From: Penelope pileata | Lineage: Eukaryota; Chordata; Aves; Galliformes; Cracidae | Assembly: GCA_013396635.1 (NCBI GenBank) | Contig: WBMW01003969.1 | Span: 229,029-293,028, forward strand | DNA length: 64,000 nt | Reading direction: 5' to 3' | In this document: one piece after another, positions 24,201 through 37,250 of the stretch | Numbering within the stretch: position 1 is the first letter of the stretch | Layout: each line of letters begins with the position of its first letter | Notes under the pieces: generated by a model | What the model was told of the DNA's origin: nothing | What the model saw: the letters and a program-made list of their open reading frames with translations, nothing else | The model's database searches: none | Position numbers and translations under genes: made by a program

Positions 24201-24259
24201 CAAATTTAGACTTCTGGCTCTGAAATCATCTATTTACTTGTTTTTTTTTTCCTTAACAG

Positions 24260-24517
24260 AATGCGTCAAGGCACTGTCGGGACCACATCTCGGAATTCAC
24301 ACCTCTTGCCTGTCTGAAAAGCCCAAGATATAGGAGCAATGACTGCAGCAATTCCCCAGCAAGAAGGTCTAATTCTCATTCTAAAAAAATGATGTTTACG
24401 CACTGGAGAGGCATTGATTATTCAGTACTCCCGTCTGTGTTTGGCTATTCAAATAAGCATTGTCGTTCCAGTGCGGGCTACCGCTACAGTGGGTCAGGTT
24501 TGGAAACGTCTGTATGA
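24260..24517 (+). CDS. ATP11A: ATP11A terminal exon, long tail
   Basis: After a T-rich acceptor (TTTCCTTAACAG) the phase-0 frame gives 85 residues, starting NASRHCRDHISEFTPLACLK followed by SPRYRSND, and ending SGSGLETSV before TGA at 24515-24517. The EFTPLA.L.SP.Y.S block matches the long-tail mammalian ATP11A isoform (1191 residues in human); the rest has diverged. The tail is serine- and basic-rich with no membrane segment, so it is cytosolic. It ends in the residues TSV, which fit a class I PDZ-ligand pattern (S/T-X-V). That is only an inference. Confidence 0.92.
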   Translation, partial: NASRHCRDHISEFTPLACLKSPRYRSNDCSNSPARRSNSHSKKMMFTHWRGIDYSVLPSVFGYSNKHCRSSAGYRYSGSGLETSV

Positions 24518-27500
24518 CAGAACACCAATTCAAGCCTTTAAAAACTGTACCTTTGGTTATTTCTTTTTTCAGGAAACAAACATGTCACAGAAATATATTA
24601 AACTATAGGTGGCTCTTGCTGCCTGAGGTAATGCTCAGACAAACAGGATCAAGAGCTACAAGTACGAAACCTTCCAGGCCGGTGGGCCTCTTTCTATGTT
24701 TTGAACTACTGGGGCAATGAACAATCCGCACAGTCTGGTACTGTGAGACTGGTAGCACTAAAATTACTCGTCATCCTGTGTCAAGACTTTCGTGCATTTA
24801 TTGCTTCTGTCATCTTTAGTCATTTTGTTACTTGAAGTGTATAGTTTCAGTCAGTGACCTACATTCTGAGATCAACAGTTTTAATTTTCAGCCAGGAGCG
24901 ATGACCTCAGTTGTCTCCAATGAAAGTCTCCTAAAGCGTATTTAATAAGTGCTGTTTCTGATTTCCTCTGTCCTTTTTCTTTCTTTGCTCTTTCTGTAGA
25001 ACAAACTGGTGTTTCCTCTGTGCAAATCTGCTCTCAAGAAACACTCTCTAATGTTCACTTCCTTGTAAGTGGCCAAACCAGGTTCTGTATGGTTTTTGGT
25101 TAATTTTCCCTTGTAGAAAAGTAGGCAAAACAGTCCTTGTGCAGAGTATGTGCGCGTTGTGTGAAGTCAAGTTGGCTGTTCAGTAGGTAGATATCGTCAG
25201 TGTTGATATCTATGCAAAAACTGAATGTAAGCATTTTGCCTCCAGTGTCTTCGTGACTTTGTCAAGGATGCAGGTACGCAGTGCTCCCACTTCTTAACTA
25301 TCTCTGTGATTTTAACGTATGCAGAGGAATAAGTTTTATATAGATAACCTTTTTTTTTTTTTTTTTTTTAATTATTATTTTATTTTACCTTTTAAAAAGG
25401 CCGTTTTTCCAAATCAGCATATTTTATTATCTGGATTCATCCTTTTACTTTGACCTTTTATTTTTTTAGTTTTTTTTTTTTTTTTTTGTAACCGCGCAAT
25501 ACGAGCAAATTGGCTCAGTAGACGCATTGCAAAGCAAGGAGTACCCAACCATTAACTTTGGCAAGCAAACCAGTAGGTGGCACACAGCTATTACTAACAG
25601 ATGAAACATAGTTAGTTTGACTGCAGAGATTGTTTGAATTACTTCGACAGCCAACTTTTACTTCTATTTTCTCTGCTACGTTTATGTTACCTTGCACTAA
25701 TGCAACTATTAGCTGTGTCCTTGTCTCGTTTCTTTAGTCCAGTGTTTTATTTTGGGGTGCAAAACTACCTGAAGGAATAATCCAACTTCAATCTAGTTTA
25801 GCCTGGTGTTTATAACTCGTTTATAACCACAGTCATTAAATACTTCTGGGAGGATATTAGCTGAAAATTTGTTTCAATGTGAAAACAAAATACTTGGAAC
25901 CAGAGCTGCAGCCTTTATTGGAAGACTTGACCAAGACAGTAATTGCCTGTTTAATGGACGTGGGTGGGGGAGAAAAACAATTTCCCTTTTTGTGCTGTTT
26001 TAAAAAAAAAAACAAAACCAAAAATGTAGAGACAAAATAATTTACTTAATAATTTACTTTTTAATTAAAGTGAACTTACTTGGAAATGTTGCTCACAATA
26101 TTCCGAGTGACCTTCGTGTTCAACAAGTAGTGAAATACTGAACGTGCCCTGGGACAGATTGTCAAGTCAGTTGGGAAATTTCCGTTACACCAAAGATAAG
26201 GGCAGAGAGTTGTAAAAGGCTAACGGTGAGCACCACAGGTGAGGGTATCTTCACCACTTAACATGTAGCACTTTTAAGTTTCAAAGAATGTCCTCATAGC
26301 AGAAACATTTTGAAATCCATGGATATGTTTGTGGATGTGGGTGTGTGTACATCCATCCGCCATAGCATACTTGAATGTTGGTCAGTTCAAACCGTCCCCT
26401 ACATAAAACACTGGTGTATATATTTTTTAAAAGAAGTTATTATGGGTATAAATTTTATACCAGTAGCAGTGACAAATTTCTTGTGTGTAGTTAACAAATT
26501 ATTTGTAGTGTATTTTTTAGAAATCTTAAAATTGCCTTTGCACTGAAATATTTTTCATACTGTAGCTATTTATAAATCTGTTTTACGCATACATTTGTTA
26601 ACACACCATTTCTATTTTTTTTAAGTATATATGTTTTGAAGGCTTTTTTTATACTTATGAGTTTTGGCCACTTAAATTTAGCTTAGAGTGGAGTTGTGGC
26701 TGAATGTTAAAATTCTAATGAATGTTAAATTAGAAATATAGGTCTGTTGCTCTGTCAGTGTCACCCAAACCATTAATGATTTGCTGGCGATTCGAGCGAT
26801 ACGCCTGCTGTGCTGTACTGTTACCGCTAGCTTTTCTATTCTGTAAAGCCTCCTGCTTTCTTACTTCTTGAGTTTCATCTTTTAGCCTTAAATAAGGAGA
26901 TTTTTGCTTGATGTTTTTGAAAATGCTGCATTCCCATTCTGCCTATTAACAAAGCAGTTCATTGCAAGCTTCGCATAGACCCGCGCTTAGAGTATCGACC
27001 ACACTATTCAGGCTGAAACACCTATAGCAGTGTTTGGGAAATGTTAGTTGAACACGTCGCTTGTGGAGGAGGAGAAATGCCTGAATTTAAGTGGAAGTTC
27101 CTGCTTTGATTTAGCAATATTTTTACCTTTTGAAGTTGGTACTGTTTGTTGAAAGGGGCCGTTTGATGGAAAACCCATATAACGTCGACTTGGTTTCACT
27201 TATAGGTTTTTGCTTCGGTTCCCGTTGCTACTGCCGTGCAAACTTAGCCCACTGCAGCAGGTGGTAACTTGGAGTTTCACTGTACACAGAGCAGACAAAG
27301 ATGAAACGGTAGAAGTTAGATCAAAAGGAATTAGAATGTTTCGCTATGGGTGGGGCACTGAAAGGAGACAGATTTTTATGTATTATAAGAATTAAGGGGG
27401 GAAAGTATAAAAATCTATGTAACTTCCTAACTCGCCTTGTTTAAATCGTTGCAGCGTTAACAGCATAATGTCTCCATAACTGCTTCTATAATGTCTTGAA

Positions 27501-28370
27501 ACTGGTAAGCGCTAACCAAATCTATGTGAAGACTTAGAAAGTATCTCAAGCTTTTCAGCCACTGAAGTTCATGTATTCCTGCAGTGGCTTGTGGCAAAAG
27601 ATGTGGCTCTTTTTTGTTTCACGGTGTACAATAATTGTTTGTTCAGCCACTTAATATAAAAGCTTACAGTTTACTTTCTTGCTTGCATTAGCCTGTCTTG
27701 TCCCAGCTGGCTTGCAAATGTAAAAGGAAAAAAACAGCTTCACTGAGCAACTGCACTACCTTTCTTTTTGGAAGCCGGCGGGGTCGTTGTGCTCATGCTA
27801 CTGTCTCTGTTCAAAAGCTTTAATGGACATTCGTGAAAGTATTATGAAAGTGAAAAAGTACGCGATTCTACTTTGCAGAACTACCGAAAAAATCAGTTTC
27901 TAAAGCTTTACTTTTTTACCTTATGAAAATTCAGAGGATTTTAATGTGCGTTGTCTCTGACAAATTCTGTGCTCCGTACGCGCTGCATTTTAAATGTCCT
28001 TTCACGACCTGATGTAAAGTAGAATCTGCGAAAGTGCTGTCTGGGGGCTGGGGAGTAGTTATCTGTGCATTAAACATTAAAGATGTCTGTAGTCATCAGC
28101 ACCAAATACCAACACTTGTTTTTAATTGTACAATTATAGGTGCATTTATTTGAAAATAAATCAGCCTTCAAATCTAATGTTTAGATTATCCTGTACCACT
28201 TCATTTATTTGATTTGAAGAGTCAGTGTGTGAATACAGGACTGTAAAGTTCCTTTTCAGTGCTATTTTTAACTTTAATTTCTGTAGATAACCAACTATAA
28301 CTTGTTTATATTCAGTCACATTTTGGATCCTTATGTAGAATATTTAAGCAGGAGACATGGATCTGCTTGC

Positions 28371-28376
28371 AATAAA
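28371..28376 (+). terminator. ATP11A: Candidate poly(A) signal, ATP11A
   Basis: Canonical AATAAA near the end of the long 3'UTR. It is one of two closely spaced candidates, and cleavage would be expected 10-30 nt downstream. Confidence 0.4.
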
Positions 28377-28463
28377 TATAAACACTCGAGACTGGTTTAA
28401 GTTTGCTCATGAGTGACTAAAACAATCCAAGAATGAAGATGAAATGGTTTCCTATTAGTCTGT

Positions 28464-28469
28464 AATAAA
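28464..28469 (+). terminator. ATP11A: Candidate poly(A) signal, ATP11A
   Basis: Canonical AATAAA, followed about 30 nt later by a TG-rich stretch (GGTTGAGTGTCTGATT) resembling a downstream element. It is slightly better supported than the signal about 90 nt upstream. Confidence 0.45.
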
Positions 28470-31400
28470 ATGTAAGTAGATAACAGAAAATGGGTTGAGT
28501 GTCTGATTCTGCTTGTAATGAATATGCTGGTAGTCACGTTTAGTCTGGGAGTATCTGCAGCCAGCTGGAAAGGCAGGCGGAACGTTCAAAGAAGGCCAAA
28601 AGGTGCGTGGTGTGAGGGGTGCTGCAAGGCTGATACAGGTCAGTACGGGTCCAGGAGAGCTGCATTCCTCCCACAGGGATTGGATAAGTGCTAAAGATCT
28701 TTACAGTCTAAGCTCGTAAAGCTGCACGTGAAGAGATCTGTGCTTCCTTACAGCCCTGCTGTCCTGGGTACCCGGAGCTAGTTCACCTTGCTCTGCTTTG
28801 TTGGCAGTTTGAAGAAACTGAATTAAAGGCAAAACCCATGTACTCTGCCATCTGAGTTGGCAGCAGTGTTCTTCCAAAGCAGATTGACTGCACAGAAATC
28901 CATAACTTTCTTTTGTTTGGTGGAACGATATTGTGGGATGTCCCGTGCTCCTGGAACCATTACAGATCCTCCCAACAAATGTGTGGACGCAGTCTGGCTG
29001 AAGCCATCCTAGAGAGCTCCCACAGAGCCAGTCAGAGCGGCCAGTGAGGTGCCCCCCTCTTTCTCCACGAGGCTACGTAGAATGCTTAGGCACCTTCTTT
29101 GTATTGATTCCTCTGTTCCCATAATGAAAGTGTTGGGGTAACAGATTTGTACTTACATCAACTATTTATCCAAGTAACACAAGCGTATTTACCTATCATC
29201 TCCCTTTTGTTCATCAAGAAATTTTGGGGTTTCTACTGAATGAGCTTGTGGAGGAGGTAGTTGGACGGAAAAAGGTAAATCTGGAAGATGCTCATCCCTT
29301 TCCTCATGTGATGAAGAAAAAATGTACAAATTGCAATTAGATAAAAAATTGCAAAAGAAATGTGATGCATGTGGATTTCGGGAGGAGCACAGCAGCTCAA
29401 GGAACAAATCACCTTGTGAGTAGCCAGCCTTCTCCTTTGCGTGTTAAAATGTTCAATTCTTTAAAGGAAAAAGGGACAGAAAGGCAGTGAGTCCTGAACA
29501 TTATTCATTCCAAAGGGAATACCATGTTTTCCTTCAGCTCTTTAAATGACACTCTTCTAGTTACATTGTAAATTAATTGAAAACTGTTTCTTCTGTAATG
29601 GGACTGCTTTTTTTTTCCTGCAATATTTACAATACAGCTCTATACAATGTTTCAAGAGGTTAATTTTGATATGAATCGAAATAGGCTGGAGACAGACTGA
29701 AATTTCACGGTTTTGCTTTATGCATGTTCTGATTTCCTCAGCTGATACCCATCAGGAGGTTAACAATAACTTGTCAGCGTTCTAATGAAGCTTTGTTGCT
29801 GTGTGTTTCCGTTATGTACCCTTAGAGGTCCTTTCAATTTCATTCAAATGCTGTCCGCCCGTAGGCTTCATTTACACTGTGAAATGGTAAGATAGGGATA
29901 AGATGCAGCCATTAACTCTTTTCATTACACAGAACAGGTTATGAGAAGCTTGCTGTCCTCCACGTGTGTTTGGATGTGTTTCATCTGAAAATGATCGCGT
30001 GCAATCAGTGTTCATTTCTTTAACTGATGGGTCTGCAGGGAAGTCATAGTGGTGAGTTTCAGTAACTCTTTATTTTCAGTAAAGGAGACAAAGAGGAGCA
30101 GTATTCAATTTTCAGCCACCAAAAGGTTTGTTGTTTTTTTGTTATTCATTTCAACGCACGAAGCTTTTAAAAATGCATACGATGCAGCACCCCGTTAGGC
30201 TCACAGGCTCACCATTCACGTTATTTCAGGAGAGCCAGTAGCATCCAGTCTCATCCATCACTTAACGGGTGAAAAAGAGGATACGCTTCTTGGTCCTGAT
30301 GAGGGAAGCAATGCTCATAGTTGAGCAAAAAGCACATCAATACTTACCTTGAGATTTTAAATGTATTTTGTAAAGATGAGTGACACCGAAATGCAACTGT
30401 CAAAACCAGTGCCAAATCTGAAATCTAATCCGATCTTGCGATCGTAATAGGCACTGAGCTTTAGAAAAGAAGGAAAATAAGTCCTGGATCCATGAACCAG
30501 CATCGAGGGGGATGCTGACCTTCACTTCAGGAAATGCTTCCAGCCTCGTAGCAGCAATATTCTTCCAGGAAATGCTGAGCAGCTCGCTTCTGAGGTTCTG
30601 TGCAGATGATACGCTGCACAGCTAGGGAAAGTTGTCAGTGCTCATTAGGTTGACTTCTGGCTGTGTATTTCCAGCTAAGAAGAGATTGTGTTCCCTTCTA
30701 TTCTAATGGAATTATGGCTCAGAAAGGGAAACTTTGCCTTGTCAGGGACTTGTCAGACCGAGGCTCAACACTGATGCAGTGATACATCTCAGTTACAGTA
30801 GGGATTCACTTGGCTTTGAAGTGGCTGTTCTTAGAAACTGCAAAATGTGAATTAGTTTAGCCAGGAAGAACAGAGGCATCTTGAAAACTAACGCTGTGGT
30901 TTGTAAAATAACTGCCCCAAGTGTTTGCCCATCATTGCGCTGAAGGGGACTGGTCCAGGGGGAAAAAAAGCTGCAGGTTCTTCCATTGCAGATCATGCTG
31001 CAGCCTGGTGAGTCCCTTCTAACCTCTTGGTTGTAAACTGGTGTCTTAAAGGCAGCTTCCTTCTCACTGCTCGTGGCTTCAAAAAGTTAAAAACTGCTGA
31101 TGAACGGTTCCCAGGCAGGAAAGGATATCGTTTTAATACCAGCATTTTTATTCTTTTTTTATTATTATTATTGTTCTTCTAGCTTTTAATGCCAGAATGT
31201 GATAATGAAATGTAGCAAAGGATCTCAACACACGAGACTTTTAGGGCAAACTCAGTTTAATGTTTTGACTGAGGGATAGCAAAGAGTTTGAGTGAACTTG
31301 CAGAACAGCAACTGCCGGGATCAGACAGCAAGAGGAACCCAAAAAAGAGTGAATGTACGCAGTTAAGAGATGGTTAGATGGGACACACATTGGGTAAGTC

Positions 31401-34400
31401 AAACAATGTGCACGTGCAAAAGAAAAAGCTATGTAATTAAGAGTTGCGTAGAATTACGTTAATCCGTTCCTTCCCCATCTGGGCAAAGCGTAGTCCAATA
31501 CGGGGTAAGGAGAAAGATCTTTTCTTTGTGCTGCTGAAAGGCTCCCTGAGCAGGCAAATACAGGGATACATCACCAACACGTGCGATACGGTCCCCAGCC
31601 CTGGTTCCTGCCCTGGTCACTTCTACCCAGAAGGGATGTGGACGTCCCACACACAGCACCGAGGGGGAGGCTCCTTTCCCCCCCTGCTCCCTCCTTCTCT
31701 TCACAGCCTCTCTGCCATGGTGAATCCCTGTTACAAGCCCTGGTTTCACATCCGTTTATGCTGGTTGTTCAGAAAGGATACATGGTCTTATGGGACTCCT
31801 TGGATCATAAAAAGTTGTGATTTGAAGATATGAGGAAAAAGGATGTTTTTCACCCATTAAATTTACTGCAAACCACCTGTATCCTACAATTTTGGTTGAG
31901 TAACACATTACCTGACCGCTCACCTGTCTGAAGGCATCCAGGGAGATTTTTTTTTCTTTTTTAAAGAGTGTCAGTATTTGTAAGACAAGAGAAAATGTCA
32001 CTTTTCACATTTACCCAAAGATTTGATGATAACATGGAAAGGGAATGGATATTTAAGTTCTGCCACGCACACGCGCCAAGGAAATTAATATCCATATCTG
32101 AAAGATACATCTCCCTCATACTGTTCTTGTTCTGCATCAGTCGTGATGACAGCCTTCAAGAAGCTTTTGGCAACGTGCCGCTCTGCTTAGCCTATCTGAG
32201 TAATATCCATAATAATAATAATCTTTTATTTCCAGATGTAGTTCATGAGAACCATCTGCCAATTCTTTACTTCCAAATATGCATGAATACTAACATACAA
32301 AACGCTGTGAGAGTATCTTAATGTTACTGGCAACTCCTCTGTTCATCCAAGAAATCCCCCTCACTAAGAGCTGTTGCAATTTTAGAACAGTCAATGATTG
32401 TTTTTTAGAAGATGCTCATGCTTTCCTTAAGGTTAATGTCTAACCACGCTATTAACTTTTTAACTGCTTCACTCTGTGCGGAATTACATCCCCGTTACTT
32501 CCTCCCCAGAGGAGCACACTCAGCAATTCTGATTTATCGTAACAGTTCTATATCCATGTATGGAGCCAAGGCAGTATGGTTGGGTTCTGCTGGTTTAAGG
32601 AGGAAAGTGGATGTTGTGCAAAAAGCCCCGAGCACCGCTGCTGGGCACGATCCCATCGTGCTCTTCTGTCACCCATCTGTCTTCTCATCATCTGTGCGTG
32701 GATGCTACAGATGCAATATTGAAATATGTCGGCTAGGAAAATATTACAGTAGCATGAAAATAAATTCCTCTGATACCCAGAGCTCACTCACACGGATTGA
32801 CCTGTCAGGCTGATGGCTGGCCGTTTTTCACCATCGTCTACACTGCCTTTTCACATCTACTTCATCTTCCTGTCATATTACACCGCTCTTATCACAGGGT
32901 TCACGGGCTGCAAATCCATTCATTCTCTACCACTACACTGGATGTAATCAAAACTAACACTTTCTTCTTTACTAACATTTTCGAAGACGTTCCAGGCTTT
33001 TGTCCAGCCCCTAACAACTTCTTTCCTTAGCGATCGGTCTGTTTCGGGTGTTCCATGGCACACAGTCCCAAACCCTGACCCCATGTTCATGTTCCGCGCA
33101 GAACATCCAGCTGTATGCACGACTTTGAGGTCCCTTCCTTCCACGTTGCAGCCCAAAGCACGCCGTGTTCCCAGTCCCAGCAACTGGTCCATTCTCCTCT
33201 TTCATAAGCAGGAATTGGCTGGGAGCTGAGTTATTTGCACAACTCAACATCAAAATACGATCCACAAAGACAAGTGTGAGATTCAGGTTCAGGCGCAGCT
33301 GTGGATACTGTGCAGGTGTCTGAGCTCCCCCCAGAGCCAGCAGAAGATTCCCCGCTGAACACTGACTGACAAGAACAGCAAACAGTGCCTCCAACGTGCT
33401 GATAATCAGTCGGGACATTCAGCCCAAGCCCTTTAGTAGGTATTTTGTTTGTTAGACAGTAAAAATGTATTTACTGCCCAAATATAAGTAACGGTGCCGA
33501 CTGTATGCACAGTGAACTCCATTAATGATTTCAGTTCTTTTTTAAACTCTCGGGAAAGCCATGGAAAATATTAACTAAGAGAGAGAAAAAACACGCACAG
33601 CAAAGGATGTTTCACATTCATGACCAAGAAAAAAAAGAGACAAAATATTCTTGATGCTTTCTGTCACTCTGACACCACAGAAATAGAAGCATGCGAAGTT
33701 CCAGCATGGGAAGGTCAGGTCTGGGGTCTTGCCCAAGCCACTAGCAGGATGGGCTTGCAGCCCCGTCCTTCCACATGACTTTTGTTCTTTGTGGCCGTGT
33801 CCCCAATACGCCGATTAGGGCTGATCTTGTTTGGTTGGCCAGGTCTGGAGGTTGCAGCATGAAGCTGCAGGGTTTCACAGGACCTAAGCACACTCAGAGC
33901 ACCAGGTCTCCAGCCCAGCAATCTCCTCGCTCCCCTTCAGATGTGCTGAGCACGCAGGCTGCAGACAGACCTCCCACCACCTCTAATGGATGGGGGACAG
34001 CTAAGGAGGCCCGGCCTGGCTCTTACAGCCCTGAAAGGAAGGAAGGGAGGAGAGGAAAGAGAACCATTTGCTCCACACGTCACAGATGCTCTGCACCAGA
34101 AGTTGGAAGATTCTGATTCTGTGCCAGCCACTGAGGAAAACAACAGGATGGATTTTCCATGGCCACTTCCCACGCGAACTTGCTGGAAATCTCACGTATT
34201 TGCTAAACCAGGGCGCAGGGAGATGCTTGCCCTGCAGCTTCCACCATGCCCACGGGGAACCACTTCCCACCGTGGGATTGTGGAGCTCGTGGAAAGCACT
34301 GCCCGCCTCTGCCAGGCTGCTCCTGGGAGCTCTGCTTGCAGGGCAGCGATGGCAAACATGGGCTGCAAACCACTGCCTGCTGCCGAGTGCCGCCGGCACC

Positions 34401-36701
34401 TTCCCCAGCGTCACTGTGATTAGAATGAGAAAGCACAGAAAAATACTTTGGGCTTTTCAGAAAAGCATGGAGCTTTTAACCTGCCTTTTTTATGGCAGTG
34501 GAAATAAAGTCTTCCTCCACATGAGCTACGGTGAGGAGCCCAGGCCTTACCTCAGTCCCTGCTGCTGTTGCTGCAGATTCCTCAGGGCCCTCCGATAGAT
34601 GGATCTGACCAAAGGATTCCCCTTTCTCAGCTGATTCCCTGGAGATAGTTTTCTTCCTGGTTTGTTCACTCCTCTAACACCGTACAGCCTCTCTGTGACC
34701 AGCTCAGGGCATCATGGCAATAAACAGGAGAAAACATCCAAGGAATGGCTTCGCCCCCAGAAGCCCACGTGCCCTAACACGAGTTGTGACAGGTCTTAAC
34801 CTTATGGCGCACCTGACCATGCTGAAAGGCCCATGTGGACTCTGGCAGCAAGCTAATGGTGAACAGCAAGCTGAACTCCCGGAGGCCTAAAAATAGCATT
34901 CTGAGTAAGAGCTGGCTGCACTGCGTCCCTCGGCCTCCATTCGGTGTCATGGGAGCTGAGCGTGACCGAGGCGCTCCCTGATCTCGATGTGGAGCAGAGG
35001 ACAGAAACAGGAGGATTACACAGAGCTGCACCGTGTGGGAGCAGCTGTTCCTTCAGCTCTCTACAGCTCCTCTGCCACCACCTCCACCGGTGGCACCCAC
35101 AGGTCCCAGGGGCTTGGCTCGGTGCAGGTGACCCCGAGGCTGACACATGAGCGAGCTGAGAGCCTCAGTCTGCAGCGCGACACAGAGCCGGGGCCCAACA
35201 AATCTGGGTGAGGGCTTGAACGAGGATTTCAATTTTGCTCCAGGGTTAGGAAAAAGGTCTCTCATTTTGCCATCTGGTTTTTAAAGCCCCAGCACATGCA
35301 CTGCTTTTCGGTCAAAATGAGCTCGGGAAGGGCATCAAAGAGCAGCTGGTGTGCACGTTTCTTTTTCCTTGTAGCTGATGAGCTTTCGTCCTGGTCAACA
35401 CGTGTGTTGGAGTGACCTGTCCGTTTGATGTCTGTTTGATGCAATCCCTTGTGTTATGGCAGTAGTCCTGGGGTTTGTTAGGAACCAGTGGGCAGCAGAG
35501 CATCGCCGTGACATGAGAGGGTCACCCAGCCACAGCAAGCCGAGCCTTCAGTCGTGCCCTTTGGGTAACATAGAACTCACTACAGCCTTAAAGGACTGCC
35601 AGAGGCTACTCTGCCCCTTCCAGGTCACTCAGCTTAAATCCTCAGCCATAAAATATGCCTGAAACCAAGAGTCTTTCTATTACTTATGGAGAAAGGGCTG
35701 TTACTCTTAGTGAGTTCTTAGGATTTGTAAGGTAAATATTTCATACCAGAGGAGGAGGAATTTCTAGAGATACTTTAACCCGCCAGCATGATCATGCAGT
35801 GTCCCCTGAGCCTGTGAGTCATGGTCGGTAACGCTCGCAGAGCAACAAGAAGACAGGCGAGTTTTTTGGGAACGTGTTTTCCTCACATCTTGCACAAACA
35901 CGGCATTTCTGCAGCCTGCCATGGGATGCTGGTCTCCATCTTTCCCCACTATAATCACACCTCGGCGATGCTCACCACTACTTCACCCTGTGCGTTACCA
36001 CGCGTGTCTCAACTGCTCTCATTCTCTTTTCAGGCTGCCTTTCTTTTGGTCAAAATCACTCTGCATCGCTCACTGTCTTAATTATAAGACAGAGAATTAC
36101 TATCGGGCTGTTTGACACCCCCAGCACCTCGCTGGGTTCGCCCCTTCTTTGCCTGCGATGCCGATGCAGCAGCGTGTGCAGCACCTCAGCATCTGGTGGG
36201 TCCTTCTGGGCTGACTCATTCCGGCTTTTGTCTGAGCTGAAAAGTTTCAGAAAATTGACAAAACCACTCCTGTGCTTAATGACAGCACTTCCACGCTGAC
36301 AGGGCACGAGGAACATCCTTCTGTGGACGGATATCTTCACCTCATTCCAACCCACTTCTGCCTTCAGCTGCTGTGAAGTAAAAGCACACATTTGCCCCAG
36401 TTGCCTAGCTGCTTCATTAATTTCTTCAGAACTCCCCGATGTCATCTGTTCCTGACATTTGTTGAAACTTTGTTGCTTCCCCGCTGAAACCCACGCCAGC
36501 GTCTTGGCAGAGCCAGAACAAAAGAGTATTTTCCATGGAATAGAGCATCCTTATCCAAAGCCAACGTTATGTCAGTGAGCGTATTTTATTTAACGCAGAA
36601 CAAACAATATCTGGGAAGAAACAAAAGAGAGACTATTCGTAATGAAATAAATGTCTCCCATAAATATTCACACTACTTCCCAACACAACTGTGCCTTAGT
36701 T
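28470..36701. other. Intergenic DNA between ATP11A and MCF2L
   Basis: No exon, RNA gene or transposon that I can name. Base composition shifts from AT-rich to GC-richer, especially 33.0-35.3 kb, which explains the longer chance open frames on both strands there (such as 32412-32813, 33011-33418 and 34068-34598). None of these resembles a known family. Several overlap each other on opposite strands, so I do not call them. A noncoding RNA cannot be excluded. Confidence 0.6.
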
Positions 36702-37250
36702 TCATAGAATCCCTGAGGTTGGAAAAGACCCCTAAGATCACCAAGTCCAACCACAACCCACCACCACCCATACTGCCCACTGACCCATGTCCCTCAGTGC
36801 CACATCTCCACGGTTCTTGAGCACCTCCAGGGACGGTGACCCCACCACCCCTGGGCAGCCCATCCCAGTGCCTGACCGCTCTTTCTGAGAAGTTTTTCCC
36901 AACACCCAACCTGACTCTCCCCTGGCACAACTTGAGGCCATTCCCTCTCGTCCTGTCGCTGTTACCCAGGAGCAGAGGCTGACCCCCACCTCACCACAGC
37001 CTCCTGTCAGGGGCTGCAGGGAGCAATGAGGTCTCCCCTGAGCCTCCTCCTCTCCAGCCTGAACACTCCATTCCCTCAGCCGCTCTCCACAGCCCTGTGC
37101 TCAGACTCCTCATAGCTTTGTTCCCTCCTCTGGACACACTCCAGGGCCTCAGTGTCCTTCTTGCAGTGAGGGGCCCAGAGCCGAGCACAGCACTGAGGTG
37201 CGGCCCCACCAGGGCTGAGCGCAGAGGGAGGCACAGCCCCGCTGTCCCTG
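36702..37250 (-). mobile_element. CR1 LINE, 3' end, minus strand
   Basis: Starts on the left with TCATAGAATCCCTGAGGTTG, the complement of a CR1 3' tail, followed by the typical antisense blocks for 'accaagtccaacc', 'cccagtgcctgaccgctc', 'gaggccattccctctcgtcc' and 'gaggcctcagtgtcc'. It is 5'-truncated at the right. It is relatively well preserved and therefore younger than the intronic copy at 14.8-15.5 kb. The right edge is approximate. Confidence 0.9.

Larger units (their letters stand above)
17126..24259 (+). other. ATP11A: ATP11A intron hosting alternative 3' exons
   Basis: This 7.1 kb interval separates the last constitutive exon from the long-tail terminal exon. Apart from the short-tail exon, the possible third tail and the microsatellite, I see no gene. 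A 20-bp double CR1-tail motif at 18116-18135 may be the last trace of a CR1 insertion. Poly(A) hexamers at 19970-19975 and 21224-21229 could serve alternative 3' ends. Confidence 0.7.
1755..28469 (+). other. ATP11A: ATP11A gene, 3' half (overview)
   Basis: Eleven in-phase coding exons plus alternative last exons encode the C-terminal half of a class-6 P4-ATPase. ATP11A is known to flip phosphatidylserine and phosphatidylethanolamine from the outer to the inner plasma-membrane leaflet in complex with CDC50A (TMEM30A). The constitutive exons sum to 1518 nt (506 codons). They are 1755-1936, 2654-2905, 5371-5545, 6264-6366, 6622-6767, 7728-7787, 9313-9440, 11240-11375, 15729-15794, 16086-16189 and 16960-17125. 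All introns are GT-AG. The product reads much closer to ATP11A than to ATP11B or ATP11C, for example in the RRNTQ, SGSLTRD and LWPTATER stretches and in both C-terminal tails. The 5' half of the gene, including the phosphorylated aspartate of the DKTG motif, lies before the window. Introns over 300 nt show no further gene apart from the candidate exons and repeats listed separately. Confidence 0.97.
24518..28469 (+). other. ATP11A: ATP11A 3' untranslated region, about 4 kb
   Basis: There is no convincing coding sequence after the TGA. The region is AT-rich with T homopolymers (20 Ts at 25350-25369, another run near 25469-25487) and no recognised transposon, as expected of a long conserved 3'UTR. 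Mammalian ATP11A also has a 3'UTR of several kilobases. Candidate poly(A) signals near its end are at 28371-28376 and 28464-28469. The exact 3' end is an inference. Confidence 0.65.

Noticed and set aside
31444..31833. 129-codon open frame and flanking sequence considered as a possible LTR fragment
   Set aside because: I could not identify paired LTR ends, a primer-binding site or retroviral motifs, so no element is claimed.
33011..33418. Minus-strand 135-codon frame with a hydrophobic start resembling a signal peptide
   Set aside because: No known family, no downstream exon structure, and the opposite strand is similarly open. Not supportable as a gene.
34068..34598. 176-codon open frame in GC-rich intergenic DNA
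   Set aside because: No recognisable domain, overlapped on the other strand by equally long frames (for example 34001-34414), and no splice or promoter context. It is a product of low stop density.
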